DNA of 28,238 nucleotides from an uncultured Bacillota bacterium (GTDB taxonomy: Bacteria; Bacillota_I; Bacilli_A; RFN20; CAG-826), in contig CAMORJ010000005.1 of assembly GCA_946623775.1 (NCBI GenBank), forward strand, positions 1 to 28,238, in the 5' to 3' direction. The first letter of the stretch is position 1; every line of letters begins with the position of its first letter. The notes below the pieces were generated by a model, which saw only the letters and a list, made by a program, of their open reading frames with translations, was not told the DNA's origin and did not search any database. Position numbers and translations under genes: made by a program. This document shows positions 13,561 through 23,782 of this stretch, one piece after another.

Positions 13561-16500
13561 TTAATTAGGTACCCTCAAGCAGACTGCCGTAGCAGCGCCC
13601 AGCTCAATGCCGGTCGCTTTTCGCGTGTATCCTTCCCCATAAGGGTTGGAGACAAAGACGTCTTGCGCGGAAGTGATGGCGCCGAAGGGAATGCTGGTTG
13701 TTGCTAAACCGGTGATGAAGAAGAAGTATTCGCCATTCTTCATCGCAATGCTGGTCGAGCCATCGCCATTGTTCCAATAATTGATTGGACGGTCGCTGTT
13801 TGGCACGCCCGCGTTGTCCCATGCTTTGAATTGAGACAATGCGTATCGGTCTAATTTCTTGTGAATATCGACCGCGTCGCGGATCGCCTTGGCATATCCT
13901 TTGGTGTCGGTATTTCCGATTTTGACCTTGCGGGAATAATCGAAGGCATTGACGCCATCGGAGAGGTTGTAGCTGTTATGGGAGATCCTCTTGCCCGCGA
14001 TCATCTCGGAATCGCTATAGGAACCGTCTTCTTTTTCGATGAGCGCCAAATCTTTGGGATCGGTTACGACCTTGCTGCGGAATAGCTCCTCGCCGCCTTG
14101 GATGAAGGCGGTGCTGTTGGAGAAGAGGATCGCGCATTCCACCGCCGCAACGCCTGCGCAGGTGATGCCGGGGTAGTAAGTGTTGGTCCCGTTATTGCCT
14201 AGGGTATAGGTCAATTGGTCGAATAGGGTGTAGTTATCGTGGCAAGAGGCATAAGCGACTTGCTGACGCGGGTTGCCGGTTGTTTCCCAAATCCCCCTAT
14301 GGAATCCGAGAAGCATGTCGGCGACATCGTTGGAGCGGCCGCCGATTTTCGTGCCATCAAGAGAAATGAACCCATCGCCTCTGGAGATATCGTTTTCTCC
14401 TTTCAAGGCATTGCGGGCGGCATCGTTGAATGCGCCGACATAGCACATATTGGCGCGGTCTTCCGTGCCGTTTTGGTTGGTGTCGCGGCGGAGCATGTTG
14501 TAGATGGTCCAGGTGTTGGAGCCCCAGGTCTTGTAATAGTCCTGATTGATGTGGGCATCGCTGCCATCGCCGGTCCATCCTTCGCCATAGAGATAGATGT
14601 CAGGATCGATTTTGTAGAGCTCTTCCGCGGCTTTGAGGATGGTCTTGTAGTCGATAAGGCCCATCAAGTCGAAGCGGAAGCCTTTGATTTTGTATTCGCT
14701 TGCCCACCACTTCAGCGAGTCGACGATGAAGCGCGACATCATCGGCGCTTCCGATTTCACTTCGTTGCCGCAGCCGGAGCCGTTGTACAAAGCCCAGCTA
14801 TCGGTGTAGCGGAAATAATACTTCGGGACGATCTTGTTGAAATTGGAATTGGAGGCGGAGGCAACGTGATTGTAGACGACGTCCATGATGGTGCGGGCGT
14901 GGTTATTGTTCTTCGCCAATTGGAGGATGAGGTTTTTGAACTCCCTCATTCTGACATAGCCATCATACGGATCGGACGAATAGCCGCCTTCGACGACGTT
15001 GAAGTTCAATGGGTTGTAGCCCCAATTGAAGGTCATCTCCGTCTCTTCGTCATCGTGGTCGAAGACCGGAAGGAGCTGAACGGCGTTGACGCCCATCTCC
15101 TCGATGTGGTCAAAGCCGGTCGTCACGGTGCAGGGGGTGCCGCTTGCGTCATTGACGGTGAGGGTCGTTCCCTTTTCGGTGAAAGCCGGGAAGGTTCCGC
15201 GGGGGTTATCTACTTTGGATTGCCAGGTATCCCCCATGGTCAAATCGCGTACATGCACCTCATAAACCGCTAAATCCTGAGGGCTCTTGATGTCGTAAAC
15301 CGAATCGCCATCCCACTTGCTCGGAAGCTGATTCCAGCCTTCTGGATCGGTCGAGCCAGGGGCAAAGACCATTCCGCGCGCGCCATTGATTCCGGCGCCA
15401 TGGGCATAGGGATCGACGACTTCGTTCTCGCCGAGCGTGTTCTGGACGGTGTAGGTATAGTATTTGCCGTTGAGGTCGCCTTTGACGGTGAGCTCCCAAA
15501 CCCCGCCGGGCTGATAGAACATCTTATATACCTTGCGGGAATCGCTTCCTGCATGGCCTTTGACGCTTTCCGGGGTACCCGTGTCATAGATATTGAGCTT
15601 GACCAGCGTCGAGGTGGGCGCCCAAAGGCGGAAGGTGGTCTTCTCTTGGCTGTAGATCGCACCGAGCTCGCCTTCCTTATAGGTGTAAAGCGATTCGAAG
15701 CGAGGGGTTTCGTAAAGCGTTTCGTAGAACACCGGGCATGCCTGGATTTTGGAAGGTTTGGCCGCATAGGTGGTCTCAACGAAGTAATAGGCGTTGATGC
15801 GCGGCATGTAATTCAGCTTGATCTGGAAATTCTTGCTGGTCGGCACGCCTTCTTTCAAAAGATAACGCTCCTTGGTCGCCTCTTTGGTGTAAGAGGGCAG
15901 GACGTAATAATTCTCATCAAAGACGTATAGCTTATAGGAAAGGGGCACGTCGTCCGCGTTGCAATTGATTGTTTTCCAATCGTTTTTGTCGAAATAGGCG
16001 GATTTGACGCGAGGCAGAAGGGTATCTTCTTCGCTGGTGACGATGTCCAATGAATTGCCGATGCCGGGGATGACCCAGAGTTCCATCTTGCCGTTATCGT
16101 CGACTTGGTACATCGCGATGATGATGTTCTTGTCTTCGCTTTGATCGGCCCACGTCCCCGTCTTTTTGATGATGAGGCCGTAGTAAGGCGATTGCATGAA
16201 GCCAGCCAATCTCTCATCGGAAGTGAAATCCAAGGTGATGGACATGTGCTTGTCATCGGTATGCACGGTTTCGTGGGTGAAGGCGATGCCATTGACCACG
16301 CTGCACCACATGTAGAATTCGCGTTCATCGCAGCCGCCGTTCTCATTGTAATAATGAAGGACCAACGTCTTAACTTCCCCCACCGCGCCTTGTTTGGCTT
16401 TGGGGGTGATGATTTGGTCAGGGCAATCAAGCGAGGCCTCGACGGGGGTCTCATAGACGATGTTGTCGACGAACTCATCCGAGTCTAGGCGCGCGCCATC

Positions 16501-16575
16501 GAGTTTTGCAAGAGGCAGCGAAAGAAGCGCGGCAAGGGAGCAAGCGCCAACGACGGTGAATAGTTTTCTCTTCAT
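13561..16575 (-). CDS. pulA: Type I pullulanase (GH13), secreted
   Basis: 1004 residues. It hydrolyses alpha-1,6 branch links in pullulan, starch or glycogen outside the cell. The hydrophobic signal segment is residues 5-22; a VGAC at 9-12 matches a lipobox poorly because the preceding hydrophobic stretch is too short, so secretion or N-terminal anchoring is more likely than lipidation. A CBM41-like glucan-binding domain covers about 67-178 (LVLHYYN, GLIIKKTGTW), and a CBM48-like module (TTFRLWAPTSTLVKLNIY) begins near 313. The GH13 catalytic domain has NWGYNP (517-522), DVVYNH (565-570), GFRFD with nucleophile Asp636, YGEGW with acid Glu665, and SCHDN with Asp780. All key residues are present. 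The start at 16575 is chosen for its AAAGGAG site; the longer frame to 16842 overlaps MalG and has no RBS logic. Confidence 0.92.
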   Translation of the reverse strand: MKRKLFTVVGACSLAALLSLPLAKLDGARLDSDEFVDNIVYETPVEASLDCPDQIITPKAKQGAVGEVKTLVLHYYNENGGCDEREFYMWCSVVNGIAFTHETVHTDDKHMSITLDFTSDERLAGFMQSPYYGLIIKKTGTWADQSEDKNIIIAMYQVDDNGKMELWVIPGIGNSLDIVTSEEDTLLPRVKSAYFDKNDWKTINCNADDVPLSYKLYVFDENYYVLPSYTKEATKERYLLKEGVPTSKNFQIKLNYMPRINAYYFVETTYAAKPSKIQACPVFYETLYETPRFESLYTYKEGELGAIYSQEKTTFRLWAPTSTLVKLNIYDTGTPESVKGHAGSDSRKVYKMFYQPGGVWELTVKGDLNGKYYTYTVQNTLGENEVVDPYAHGAGINGARGMVFAPGSTDPEGWNQLPSKWDGDSVYDIKSPQDLAVYEVHVRDLTMGDTWQSKVDNPRGTFPAFTEKGTTLTVNDASGTPCTVTTGFDHIEEMGVNAVQLLPVFDHDDEETEMTFNWGYNPLNFNVVEGGYSSDPYDGYVRMREFKNLILQLAKNNNHARTIMDVVYNHVASASNSNFNKIVPKYYFRYTDSWALYNGSGCGNEVKSEAPMMSRFIVDSLKWWASEYKIKGFRFDLMGLIDYKTILKAAEELYKIDPDIYLYGEGWTGDGSDAHINQDYYKTWGSNTWTIYNMLRRDTNQNGTEDRANMCYVGAFNDAARNALKGENDISRGDGFISLDGTKIGGRSNDVADMLLGFHRGIWETTGNPRQQVAYASCHDNYTLFDQLTYTLGNNGTNTYYPGITCAGVAAVECAILFSNSTAFIQGGEELFRSKVVTDPKDLALIEKEDGSYSDSEMIAGKRISHNSYNLSDGVNAFDYSRKVKIGNTDTKGYAKAIRDAVDIHKKLDRYALSQFKAWDNAGVPNSDRPINYWNNGDGSTSIAMKNGEYFFFITGLATTSIPFGAITSAQDVFVSNPYGEGYTRKATGIELGAATAVCLRVPN

Positions 16576-16594
16576 ATTGGCTCCTTTCCTATAA

Positions 16595-16610
16595 GCCCTT
16601 GGAAAAGGGC
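16595..16610 (-). promoter_or_regulatory. Second hairpin in the MalG-pullulanase gap
   Basis: Stem GCCCTT / AAGGGC with a 4-nt loop, about 20 nt upstream of the pullulanase start. With the stronger hairpin just upstream it may tune the relative expression of the pullulanase. Confidence 0.4.
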
Positions 16611-16619
16611 CCATAATGA

Positions 16620-16650
16620 GCAAAAGGCTGTGGGAAATACAGCCTTTTGC
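16620..16650 (-). terminator. 12-bp intergenic hairpin after MalG (partial terminator or mRNA stabiliser)
   Basis: A perfect 12-bp stem GCAAAAGGCTGT / ACAGCCTTTTGC with a 7-nt loop, 17 nt after the MalG stop. It has TTTT only within the stem arm and no T-run beyond it, so it is more likely an attenuating or mRNA-protecting element inside the operon than a full terminator. Confidence 0.55.
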
Positions 16651-16667
16651 GAAGTTGGAGAATTTGT

Positions 16668-17597
16668 TTAGCCTTTGACTGCGCCGGCGGTGACGCCTTC
16701 GACGTAGTACTTCTGCATGAACATGAACAGCGTGACGATTGGGATGCCGACGCAAACGCAGCCTGCCGCGAATTCCGTGAACAAGGAGGCGTCTGCCTGG
16801 CCGCCGAACATCATGTTGTACAAGCCGACCGAAACGGTCCACATCTCAGGGGCGCCATTGCCGATGATGACTTTGGCGAAGATGAAGTCCATCCATGGCC
16901 CGGTGAAGGACATGAGGGCGGTGTAGATGATGATCGGCTTCGAAAGCGGAAGCATGATCTTCCAGAAGATCTTGAAGTTGGAGCAGCCATCGAGCTTCGC
17001 CGATTCGACAAGGGCGGAGGGAATGACATCGAAGAAGCCTTTGGCGACCTGATATCCCATACCTGCGCCAGCGGAATAGGCAAGGCAGAGACCGACGACG
17101 TTGAGCCATGCGTTAGGTCCGGTCTGGCCGGAGAGGCCGATGGACTTAAGCAAGAAGTAGATGGCGATCATCGACATGAAGCCGGGGAACAAGCCAAGAA
17201 TCATGGTGAGGTTCATGAACGGCTTCCTCATCTTGAAGCGGAGCTTGGACATACAGTAGGCGACCGAGAGGACCAAGATCGTCGAGATGACGCAGTCGAC
17301 GACGGCGACGATCAAGGTATTCGCGAACCATCTGAGGAAGGCGAAGTCGACGCCGTAGTAGCTCTTCGTGAATAGGAGGTGGAACGCTTCCACGCCGACG
17401 GACTTCGGGAAGAAGTCGCCGGAAACAGAGTTCGGAGCGTCGCCGCGGAAGGCGTTGAGGATGATCCAGAGGATAGGAATGACCCAAATGAGGGCAAGGA
17501 TGGTAAGAACGACGTAGTGAATGACCAACGAAGTGATGGCCGCGCCTTTCTGGCTGCGGTATTTCTTCTTGGTTCCGTCTTGTCCAGTAGCAATCAT
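16668..17597 (-). CDS. malG: Malto-oligosaccharide ABC permease MalG-like
   Basis: 309 residues, six predicted membrane spans, binding-protein-dependent transport permease family. The EAA loop that docks the ATPase is at about 198-217 (ESAKLDGCSNFKIFWKIMLP), and the protein ends in VEGVTAGAVKG, characteristic of MalG-type sugar permeases. Its ATG overlaps the TGA of the MalF gene (ATGA), so the two subunits are coupled. It works with MalF, the MalE-like lipoprotein and the MsmK-like ATPase encoded upstream in the same operon. The neighbouring amylase and pullulanases point to malto-oligosaccharides as substrate. Confidence 0.93.
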   Translation of the reverse strand: MIATGQDGTKKKYRSQKGAAITSLVIHYVVLTILALIWVIPILWIILNAFRGDAPNSVSGDFFPKSVGVEAFHLLFTKSYYGVDFAFLRWFANTLIVAVVDCVISTILVLSVAYCMSKLRFKMRKPFMNLTMILGLFPGFMSMIAIYFLLKSIGLSGQTGPNAWLNVVGLCLAYSAGAGMGYQVAKGFFDVIPSALVESAKLDGCSNFKIFWKIMLPLSKPIIIYTALMSFTGPWMDFIFAKVIIGNGAPEMWTVSVGLYNMMFGGQADASLFTEFAAGCVCVGIPIVTLFMFMQKYYVEGVTAGAVKG

Positions 17598-19153
17598 TGG
17601 AAGGTGTCCTCCTCTTTGTAAGCCTTGGAGTTACGATAGGTAACCAAGGTGATGATCGATGTGATGATGAAGGTCATAATGCCGATGACGGCGCCGGTAT
17701 TGTATTCGCCGGAGTCGATGGTCAGCTTATAGAGCCAGGTGACGAGCAAGTCGGTTTCGCCCGCTTTGTAGGCGCCGACGCTCGGTCCGCCGCCGGTCAG
17801 CAAGAAGATCGTGTTGAACGAGTTGATGTTTCCGATGAAGGAGGAGATCAAATACGGGGTGGTGACGAAGACGATGTAAGGAAGGGTGATCTTGAAGAAC
17901 ATCTTAAGAGGGCTGGTGCCATCGACCCTGGCGGCCTCGTAGAGGTCGGCGGGGATGTTCATCAAGATACCGGAGGTCATAAGCATGGTGTACGGGACGC
18001 CAAGCCAGAGGTTGACGACGATGATCATGACTTTGGCCAAGACCGGATCGTTGCCGCTAGATTCTAGACCGAGGAAGCTGATCGGCTTTTCAAGACCGAA
18101 CATGCTCATCAACATGCTGTTGATCGGGCCGGCGCCGGACAGGAGATTACGGACGGCGAGCAAGGAGATGAATTGCGGAACGGCAATGGTGAGGATGAAG
18201 AAGGTACGGTAGACCTTTTTGAACTTAAGGCCCTTCTTATTGATGAGAAGCGCGACGATGATGCCACCGAAGTAGCAGGTGAAGGTCGCGAAGACCGCCC
18301 AGATGAGGGTCCATCCGAGAACCGGGAAGAATCGAGCGGAGATTTCTTCGCCGAGCGCGGATTTGCCGGAGAACATGTTGCCGACGTTCTCAAATCCCGT
18401 CCAGTGGAACAGGGTGCGGGCCTCGGCGGACATATCGATGGTGTTGTAATCGGTAAACGCCATGCAGATCATGAAGATCGTAGGCAGGATGGTGAATGCT
18501 AAGGCCGCTAAGCAAGTCGGCGTGAGCATGAGGATATGGAACCTGCCGTCTAGCAAGGCCTTGAGGTCATCGAGCAAGGAGGTCGGCTTCTTGCCTTCTT
18601 TGACCGCCGTGTCGGCGATGACGGAAGACTTGATGGACGAATTCCAAAGCAAGACATAGATGGCTAGGACCGCGATGGTTACAAGACCAAACAGCAAGTA
18701 GAGCTGAGAGTTGTCGGTGACTTTCGCGGCGCCGGTGTCCCAGTCGAAGTTGGCTAGGTCAGGCTCAGCGCCTTTAAGTCCTAGATTGGCGAGCGCTTTC
18801 CAGCCCATCGGGACCTCGACGTTGTTCGGGCCGACCACGGTTGGGCAGAGGACCATGAACAGGATGATGCCGACTTGAAGGGCTAGATAGATGAGGCCTT
18901 TGATGATCTGGCCGTGGTAGAGGTTACCAAAGCCGAACACCAAGTGGCTGATTTTGGTTCCGAGGGAGCCGTTGCGGAAACGGGCGACGAGGTTCTTGCA
19001 GCCCTGAGCGATGCCAGAGCCGAGTTTCACGAATGCGCCGGGAAGGGTCTTCGTGAAGAAGGTGGGGACGCTTTTGGTGAAGAAATTCACAAAGCCTTTG
19101 CCGATGCGCTTAAACACATTGGCTTCTTTGATTTGAATATCAGCTGTTGCCAT
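17594..19153 (-). CDS. malF: Malto-oligosaccharide ABC permease MalF-like
   Basis: 519 residues, long like enterobacterial MalF rather than the usual 290-residue Gram-positive form. The N-terminal 60 residues are amphipathic and basic. About 65-103 is a Firmicutes-type segment (SHLVFGFGNLYHGQIIKGLIYL) with a first span; further spans lie near 150-170 and 205-235; the core transport domain covers about 275-505. The EAA loop is at 406-425 (EAARVDGTSPLKMFFKITLP). The start lies 18 nt after the binding-protein gene. It forms the heterodimeric channel with MalG. Confidence 0.93.
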   Translation of the reverse strand: MATADIQIKEANVFKRIGKGFVNFFTKSVPTFFTKTLPGAFVKLGSGIAQGCKNLVARFRNGSLGTKISHLVFGFGNLYHGQIIKGLIYLALQVGIILFMVLCPTVVGPNNVEVPMGWKALANLGLKGAEPDLANFDWDTGAAKVTDNSQLYLLFGLVTIAVLAIYVLLWNSSIKSSVIADTAVKEGKKPTSLLDDLKALLDGRFHILMLTPTCLAALAFTILPTIFMICMAFTDYNTIDMSAEARTLFHWTGFENVGNMFSGKSALGEEISARFFPVLGWTLIWAVFATFTCYFGGIIVALLINKKGLKFKKVYRTFFILTIAVPQFISLLAVRNLLSGAGPINSMLMSMFGLEKPISFLGLESSGNDPVLAKVMIIVVNLWLGVPYTMLMTSGILMNIPADLYEAARVDGTSPLKMFFKITLPYIVFVTTPYLISSFIGNINSFNTIFLLTGGGPSVGAYKAGETDLLVTWLYKLTIDSGEYNTGAVIGIMTFIITSIITLVTYRNSKAYKEEDTFQ

Positions 19154-19171
19154 AATTGCTTCCCTCCTTCC

Positions 19172-20644
19172 TTATAGAACAGGGTATCCGTCCGGATAAT
19201 ACTTTTGGTTATGGTATCCGGGGTCAAGAGACGTCATCCAGATTCTCTGCATGCGGTACAAAACCTCACGGCGAGCCGGGGTGTCGCTATAATCTTCGCC
19301 ACGGTTAGCCTGGATGTCGTTGATGATAGCGTTCTTATAAAGGGCATCGGCGCTCTTCTGATAATAGAAGGCGTTGAGGGTGCCATCGAAGAACGGCTGA
19401 GGCATACCATATTCAACCATCGCGGACTGGGCGCCGGCGAGTTGATATAAGCCATCATTGACCTTGCCTTCATCGTGAAGCTTGGTGATGGATTGCATAG
19501 CTCCGGTGTAAGCAGGGACGTTGCCAGCCGCGGCGAAGGATTCATCCTGAACCGGTTTGCTGGACAAATATTTGATGAGCTTCTGGATGGGTTTGTATTT
19601 GTCGCCGTCAGACGCCATGTTGATGACGAACGCTTTGCAGTCGGCGAAGGAGCCAGCCTGCATGACGGTGCCAACTGGGATCTCGTCGGTGTCGACGCCA
19701 GCGCAGTCTTCAGCGGTAAGCGTGTAGGTCGGGAGCTTGGCGATGCCAGCGTTCTCTTCCCCTACTGCTTTGACAAAGGTGTTGTAGTTCCAAGCGCCGG
19801 AGATGGCAGATAAGACCTTCGGGGCTTTGCCTTCGTCGGCGGTCATAAGGACGTTCCAGGCGGAGGAGCCAGGAAGCTGGCCGCCGTTCTCGTCATTGAA
19901 GCTGCGGCACGCCCACTGAAGGGATGCGAGTTCATCTTCGCCCTGAGCGAAGCAGTTCCTGAGCTCGCCGTCTTCATAAAGGCGGAGGGTGGTCTCATTC
20001 TCAGGCATCTTCCTCGCGAGGAGGTTGAAGGAGTAATTGTAACCATCCATGCCGGTGACTGTGTAGGACTTGACCTTCTGGTTGGAAGTGGAAGCCGCAG
20101 CCGCTGCTTCGCGAAGGCCTTCGAAGGTCTGCGCCTGTTCGGCGCTGACATAAGCTTTGTTGTAATAGAGGACGAGGGCCTGGGAGATGTATGGCGATCC
20201 GAAGATCATGTGCCATTTCTCGCGCTCGGCTTCGTCTTCGAGGGTTTTTGCATTGCCGAGGTAGTTGGTGACCGCGGTGATGTATTCGGGGGAGTTATCG
20301 GCTTTGATCTGGGCCAATAGCTCTTCGTCGAGGATCGGTTTGATGTAGTTGCCTTGGCTGAGTTTGCCGATGTTATCGTGTGCGACGGTAACGATATCAG
20401 CGCAGGCGGTATTATCGTTGATTAAGGCAGCGGCATTGGTGCCGGTCGAGGTGCCATTGACCTGAAGGGGGTAGGTGAAATCAGGGTTCTCCGCGAGGAA
20501 CTTCTTGCAAGCGTCGCGGTAGAAAGCCACGGATTCGTCGCCAACCCAAATCGATATGACACCGCCGCCACCCAGTTTGCACCCTGACATGGCGCCAGCG
20601 GACAATAATGCTGCGAACACTACTGCCAATGGGAATTTTTTCAT
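19172..20644 (-). CDS. malE: Extracellular sugar-binding lipoprotein MalE-like
   Basis: 490 residues. The signal peptide ends in lipobox MSGC with Cys22, then a short Gly-rich tether. The mature part follows the family 1 solute-binding protein pattern: ISIWVGDESVAFYRDACKKFLAENP at the start of the first lobe, a TGTNAAALINDNTACADIV segment, an ALVLYYNKAYVS hinge-side strand and an AISGAWNYNTF strand in the second lobe. It is longer than typical MalE (about 400). It should capture malto-oligosaccharides at the cell surface and hand them to MalFG. The RBS (GGAGGAAAAT) is strong, and the gene is 16 nt after the RDD gene. Confidence 0.9.
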   Translation of the reverse strand: MKKFPLAVVFAALLSAGAMSGCKLGGGGVISIWVGDESVAFYRDACKKFLAENPDFTYPLQVNGTSTGTNAAALINDNTACADIVTVAHDNIGKLSQGNYIKPILDEELLAQIKADNSPEYITAVTNYLGNAKTLEDEAEREKWHMIFGSPYISQALVLYYNKAYVSAEQAQTFEGLREAAAAASTSNQKVKSYTVTGMDGYNYSFNLLARKMPENETTLRLYEDGELRNCFAQGEDELASLQWACRSFNDENGGQLPGSSAWNVLMTADEGKAPKVLSAISGAWNYNTFVKAVGEENAGIAKLPTYTLTAEDCAGVDTDEIPVGTVMQAGSFADCKAFVINMASDGDKYKPIQKLIKYLSSKPVQDESFAAAGNVPAYTGAMQSITKLHDEGKVNDGLYQLAGAQSAMVEYGMPQPFFDGTLNAFYYQKSADALYKNAIINDIQANRGEDYSDTPARREVLYRMQRIWMTSLDPGYHNQKYYPDGYPVL

Positions 20645-20660
20645 ATTTTCCTCCTTAGAT

Positions 20661-21434
20661 TCATTGCTCGTTAATTGGTCTGTACGTTTCTTTGCTCACA
20701 CAGATCGCCCCAGTGATGAGGTCGAGGATGCAGCGGTTATGTTCCCTGTCGATTCCCCTTACGATCAGCCGCCCTGCTGCTACGATCAGGAAGATGATAA
20801 TCTCCGAGATCACCAGCGCGGGCAACGCCGTATCGATGAGGAGGACCCAGAAGAACCTAGCTAGCAGATTCCAGACGGATGCTTTGTCCTGCCGCTTTCG
20901 GCTGATGAGGACCACGCCTCCGGCAAGTCTTCCTATCGTGTATCTCTTCCTGCTAAGAAGTGGGACGAGGAATACGAGTAGGAATTCTGAGCTGCCGGCC
21001 GCAATCATCTTCAAACCGTAGTTGACGAGTTTGTAGTTGAATTGCAGGGATTGGTAGTCTTGGTTTGCCTTGACGGCATTGATGGCTTCGTTGATTCGCT
21101 CTTGGGTCGCATCTTCTTTGCGAACAAGGATGTATTCGCCTTGATCGTCGGAATATACAACTTTCGTTGAGCGTTCGGATTCATCGAACTCATAGGATTT
21201 CACGGCTACGTCATATTCGAGCCAGTAGTCCCGTTCGATTTCGGCCATCAGCGCATTCGTTGTGTTGAGCTGCGAAGAGATCGGAGTGTTCAATTCGATC
21301 TGATAGATCCCAAACGAAGCCAGGAATATCAAGAATATATCGATGAGCCCTGCGATCATGAACGAGATGAATCTGGGCTTTTGGTTATATTCAGAGCCCC
21401 GCGGCTCCGCGGTTGACAAAACGGTCTCTTCCAT
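20661..21434 (-). CDS. RDD family membrane protein
   Basis: 257 residues. The first span is at about 24-45 with the RDD pattern (PRFISFMIAGLIDIFL), followed by an unusually long soluble loop (about 46-145) and further spans near 148-166 and 195-225. The diagnostic late part reads RKRYTIGRLAGGVVLISRK, LLARFFW, and DREHNRCILDLITG. RDD proteins are of mixed or unknown function; some are implicated in transport or Na+/H+ exchange. The gene sits between the ATPase and the binding protein of the sugar transporter with tight spacing (9 and 16 nt), so it is co-expressed with the system, but its role is not evident. Confidence 0.8.
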   Translation of the reverse strand: MEETVLSTAEPRGSEYNQKPRFISFMIAGLIDIFLIFLASFGIYQIELNTPISSQLNTTNALMAEIERDYWLEYDVAVKSYEFDESERSTKVVYSDDQGEYILVRKEDATQERINEAINAVKANQDYQSLQFNYKLVNYGLKMIAAGSSEFLLVFLVPLLSRKRYTIGRLAGGVVLISRKRQDKASVWNLLARFFWVLLIDTALPALVISEIIIFLIVAAGRLIVRGIDREHNRCILDLITGAICVSKETYRPINEQ

Positions 21435-21443
21435 CGGTACGAA

Positions 21444-23309
<1,866 letters not shown>

Positions 23310-23322
23310 AATTCCTCCTGTT

Positions 23323-23353
23323 TTAATTTAAAATCTATGACAATTTAAATTAA
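23323..23353. promoter_or_regulatory. AT-only inverted repeat upstream of the ATPase gene
   Basis: TTAATTTAAA (23323-23332) and TTTAAATTAA (23344-23353) are a perfect 10-bp inverted repeat with an 11-nt spacer, in the only gap (50 nt) between the PH-domain gene and the ATPase gene. It could be a repressor operator or an AU-rich mRNA hairpin. It does not match the cre consensus. Confidence 0.5.
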
Positions 23354-23359
23354 CCGAAT

Positions 23360-23782
23360 TTAATGGCCTGCATACCAATTGATATGCACGCCGCGCCTTT
23401 CCATGTAGGAAACCATGTTTCCCGCATTCTTCTGTTCCGTTCCGAATTGGAACAAACGCGCGTCAGAATGGTAGCCGACATAAAAGCCATCTTCTATTTT
23501 GACGTTCGTAATCCTGTCGAAGGGGATGACGGTCTTACGGAACATTTTGTGTACAATAATGGTATCACCATTTATTTGCACATAAAAGAACAATTGGTTG
23601 CAAAAAAGCACTGCCGCGATAGCGAAAAAGACAGTGCAGATGACCCAAAACACCACTTTCATGGCAAGGTCGTCGAACAAGAGATAAGCGAGCACGGAAA
23701 ACCCGGGGCAGACGACCAGCACCACGGAGAGGAAGATCATCAGGCCCTTGATGGGATATGTACGTAAATCTTTAGGATCCAT
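23360..23782 (-). CDS. Two-span membrane protein with bacterial PH-like domain
   Basis: 140 residues. Two hydrophobic segments at about 12-35 and 43-63, then a basic-beta domain (about 65-137) with the order expected for bacterial PH (bPH) proteins: FFYVQINGDTIIVHKMFRKTVIPFDRITNVKIEDGFYVGY. It lacks any catalytic motif. The start ATG shares one base with the TGA of the pullulanase upstream (TGATG), giving tight coupling. The function within the glucan operon is unknown; a membrane scaffold or chaperone-like accessory role is conceivable. Confidence 0.7.
   Translation of the reverse strand: MDPKDLRTYPIKGLMIFLSVVLVVCPGFSVLAYLLFDDLAMKVVFWVICTVFFAIAAVLFCNQLFFYVQINGDTIIVHKMFRKTVIPFDRITNVKIEDGFYVGYHSDARLFQFGTEQKNAGNMVSYMERRGVHINWYAGH

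Noticed and set aside
14239..15273. 344-residue plus-strand ORF opposite the second pullulanase
   Set aside because: Antisense shadow; the minus strand carries all GH13 catalytic motifs.
16576..16842. N-terminal extension of the second pullulanase frame
   Set aside because: It overlaps the MalG gene out of frame and is Arg/His-rich shadow sequence; the ATG at 16575 has a proper RBS and begins a signal peptide.
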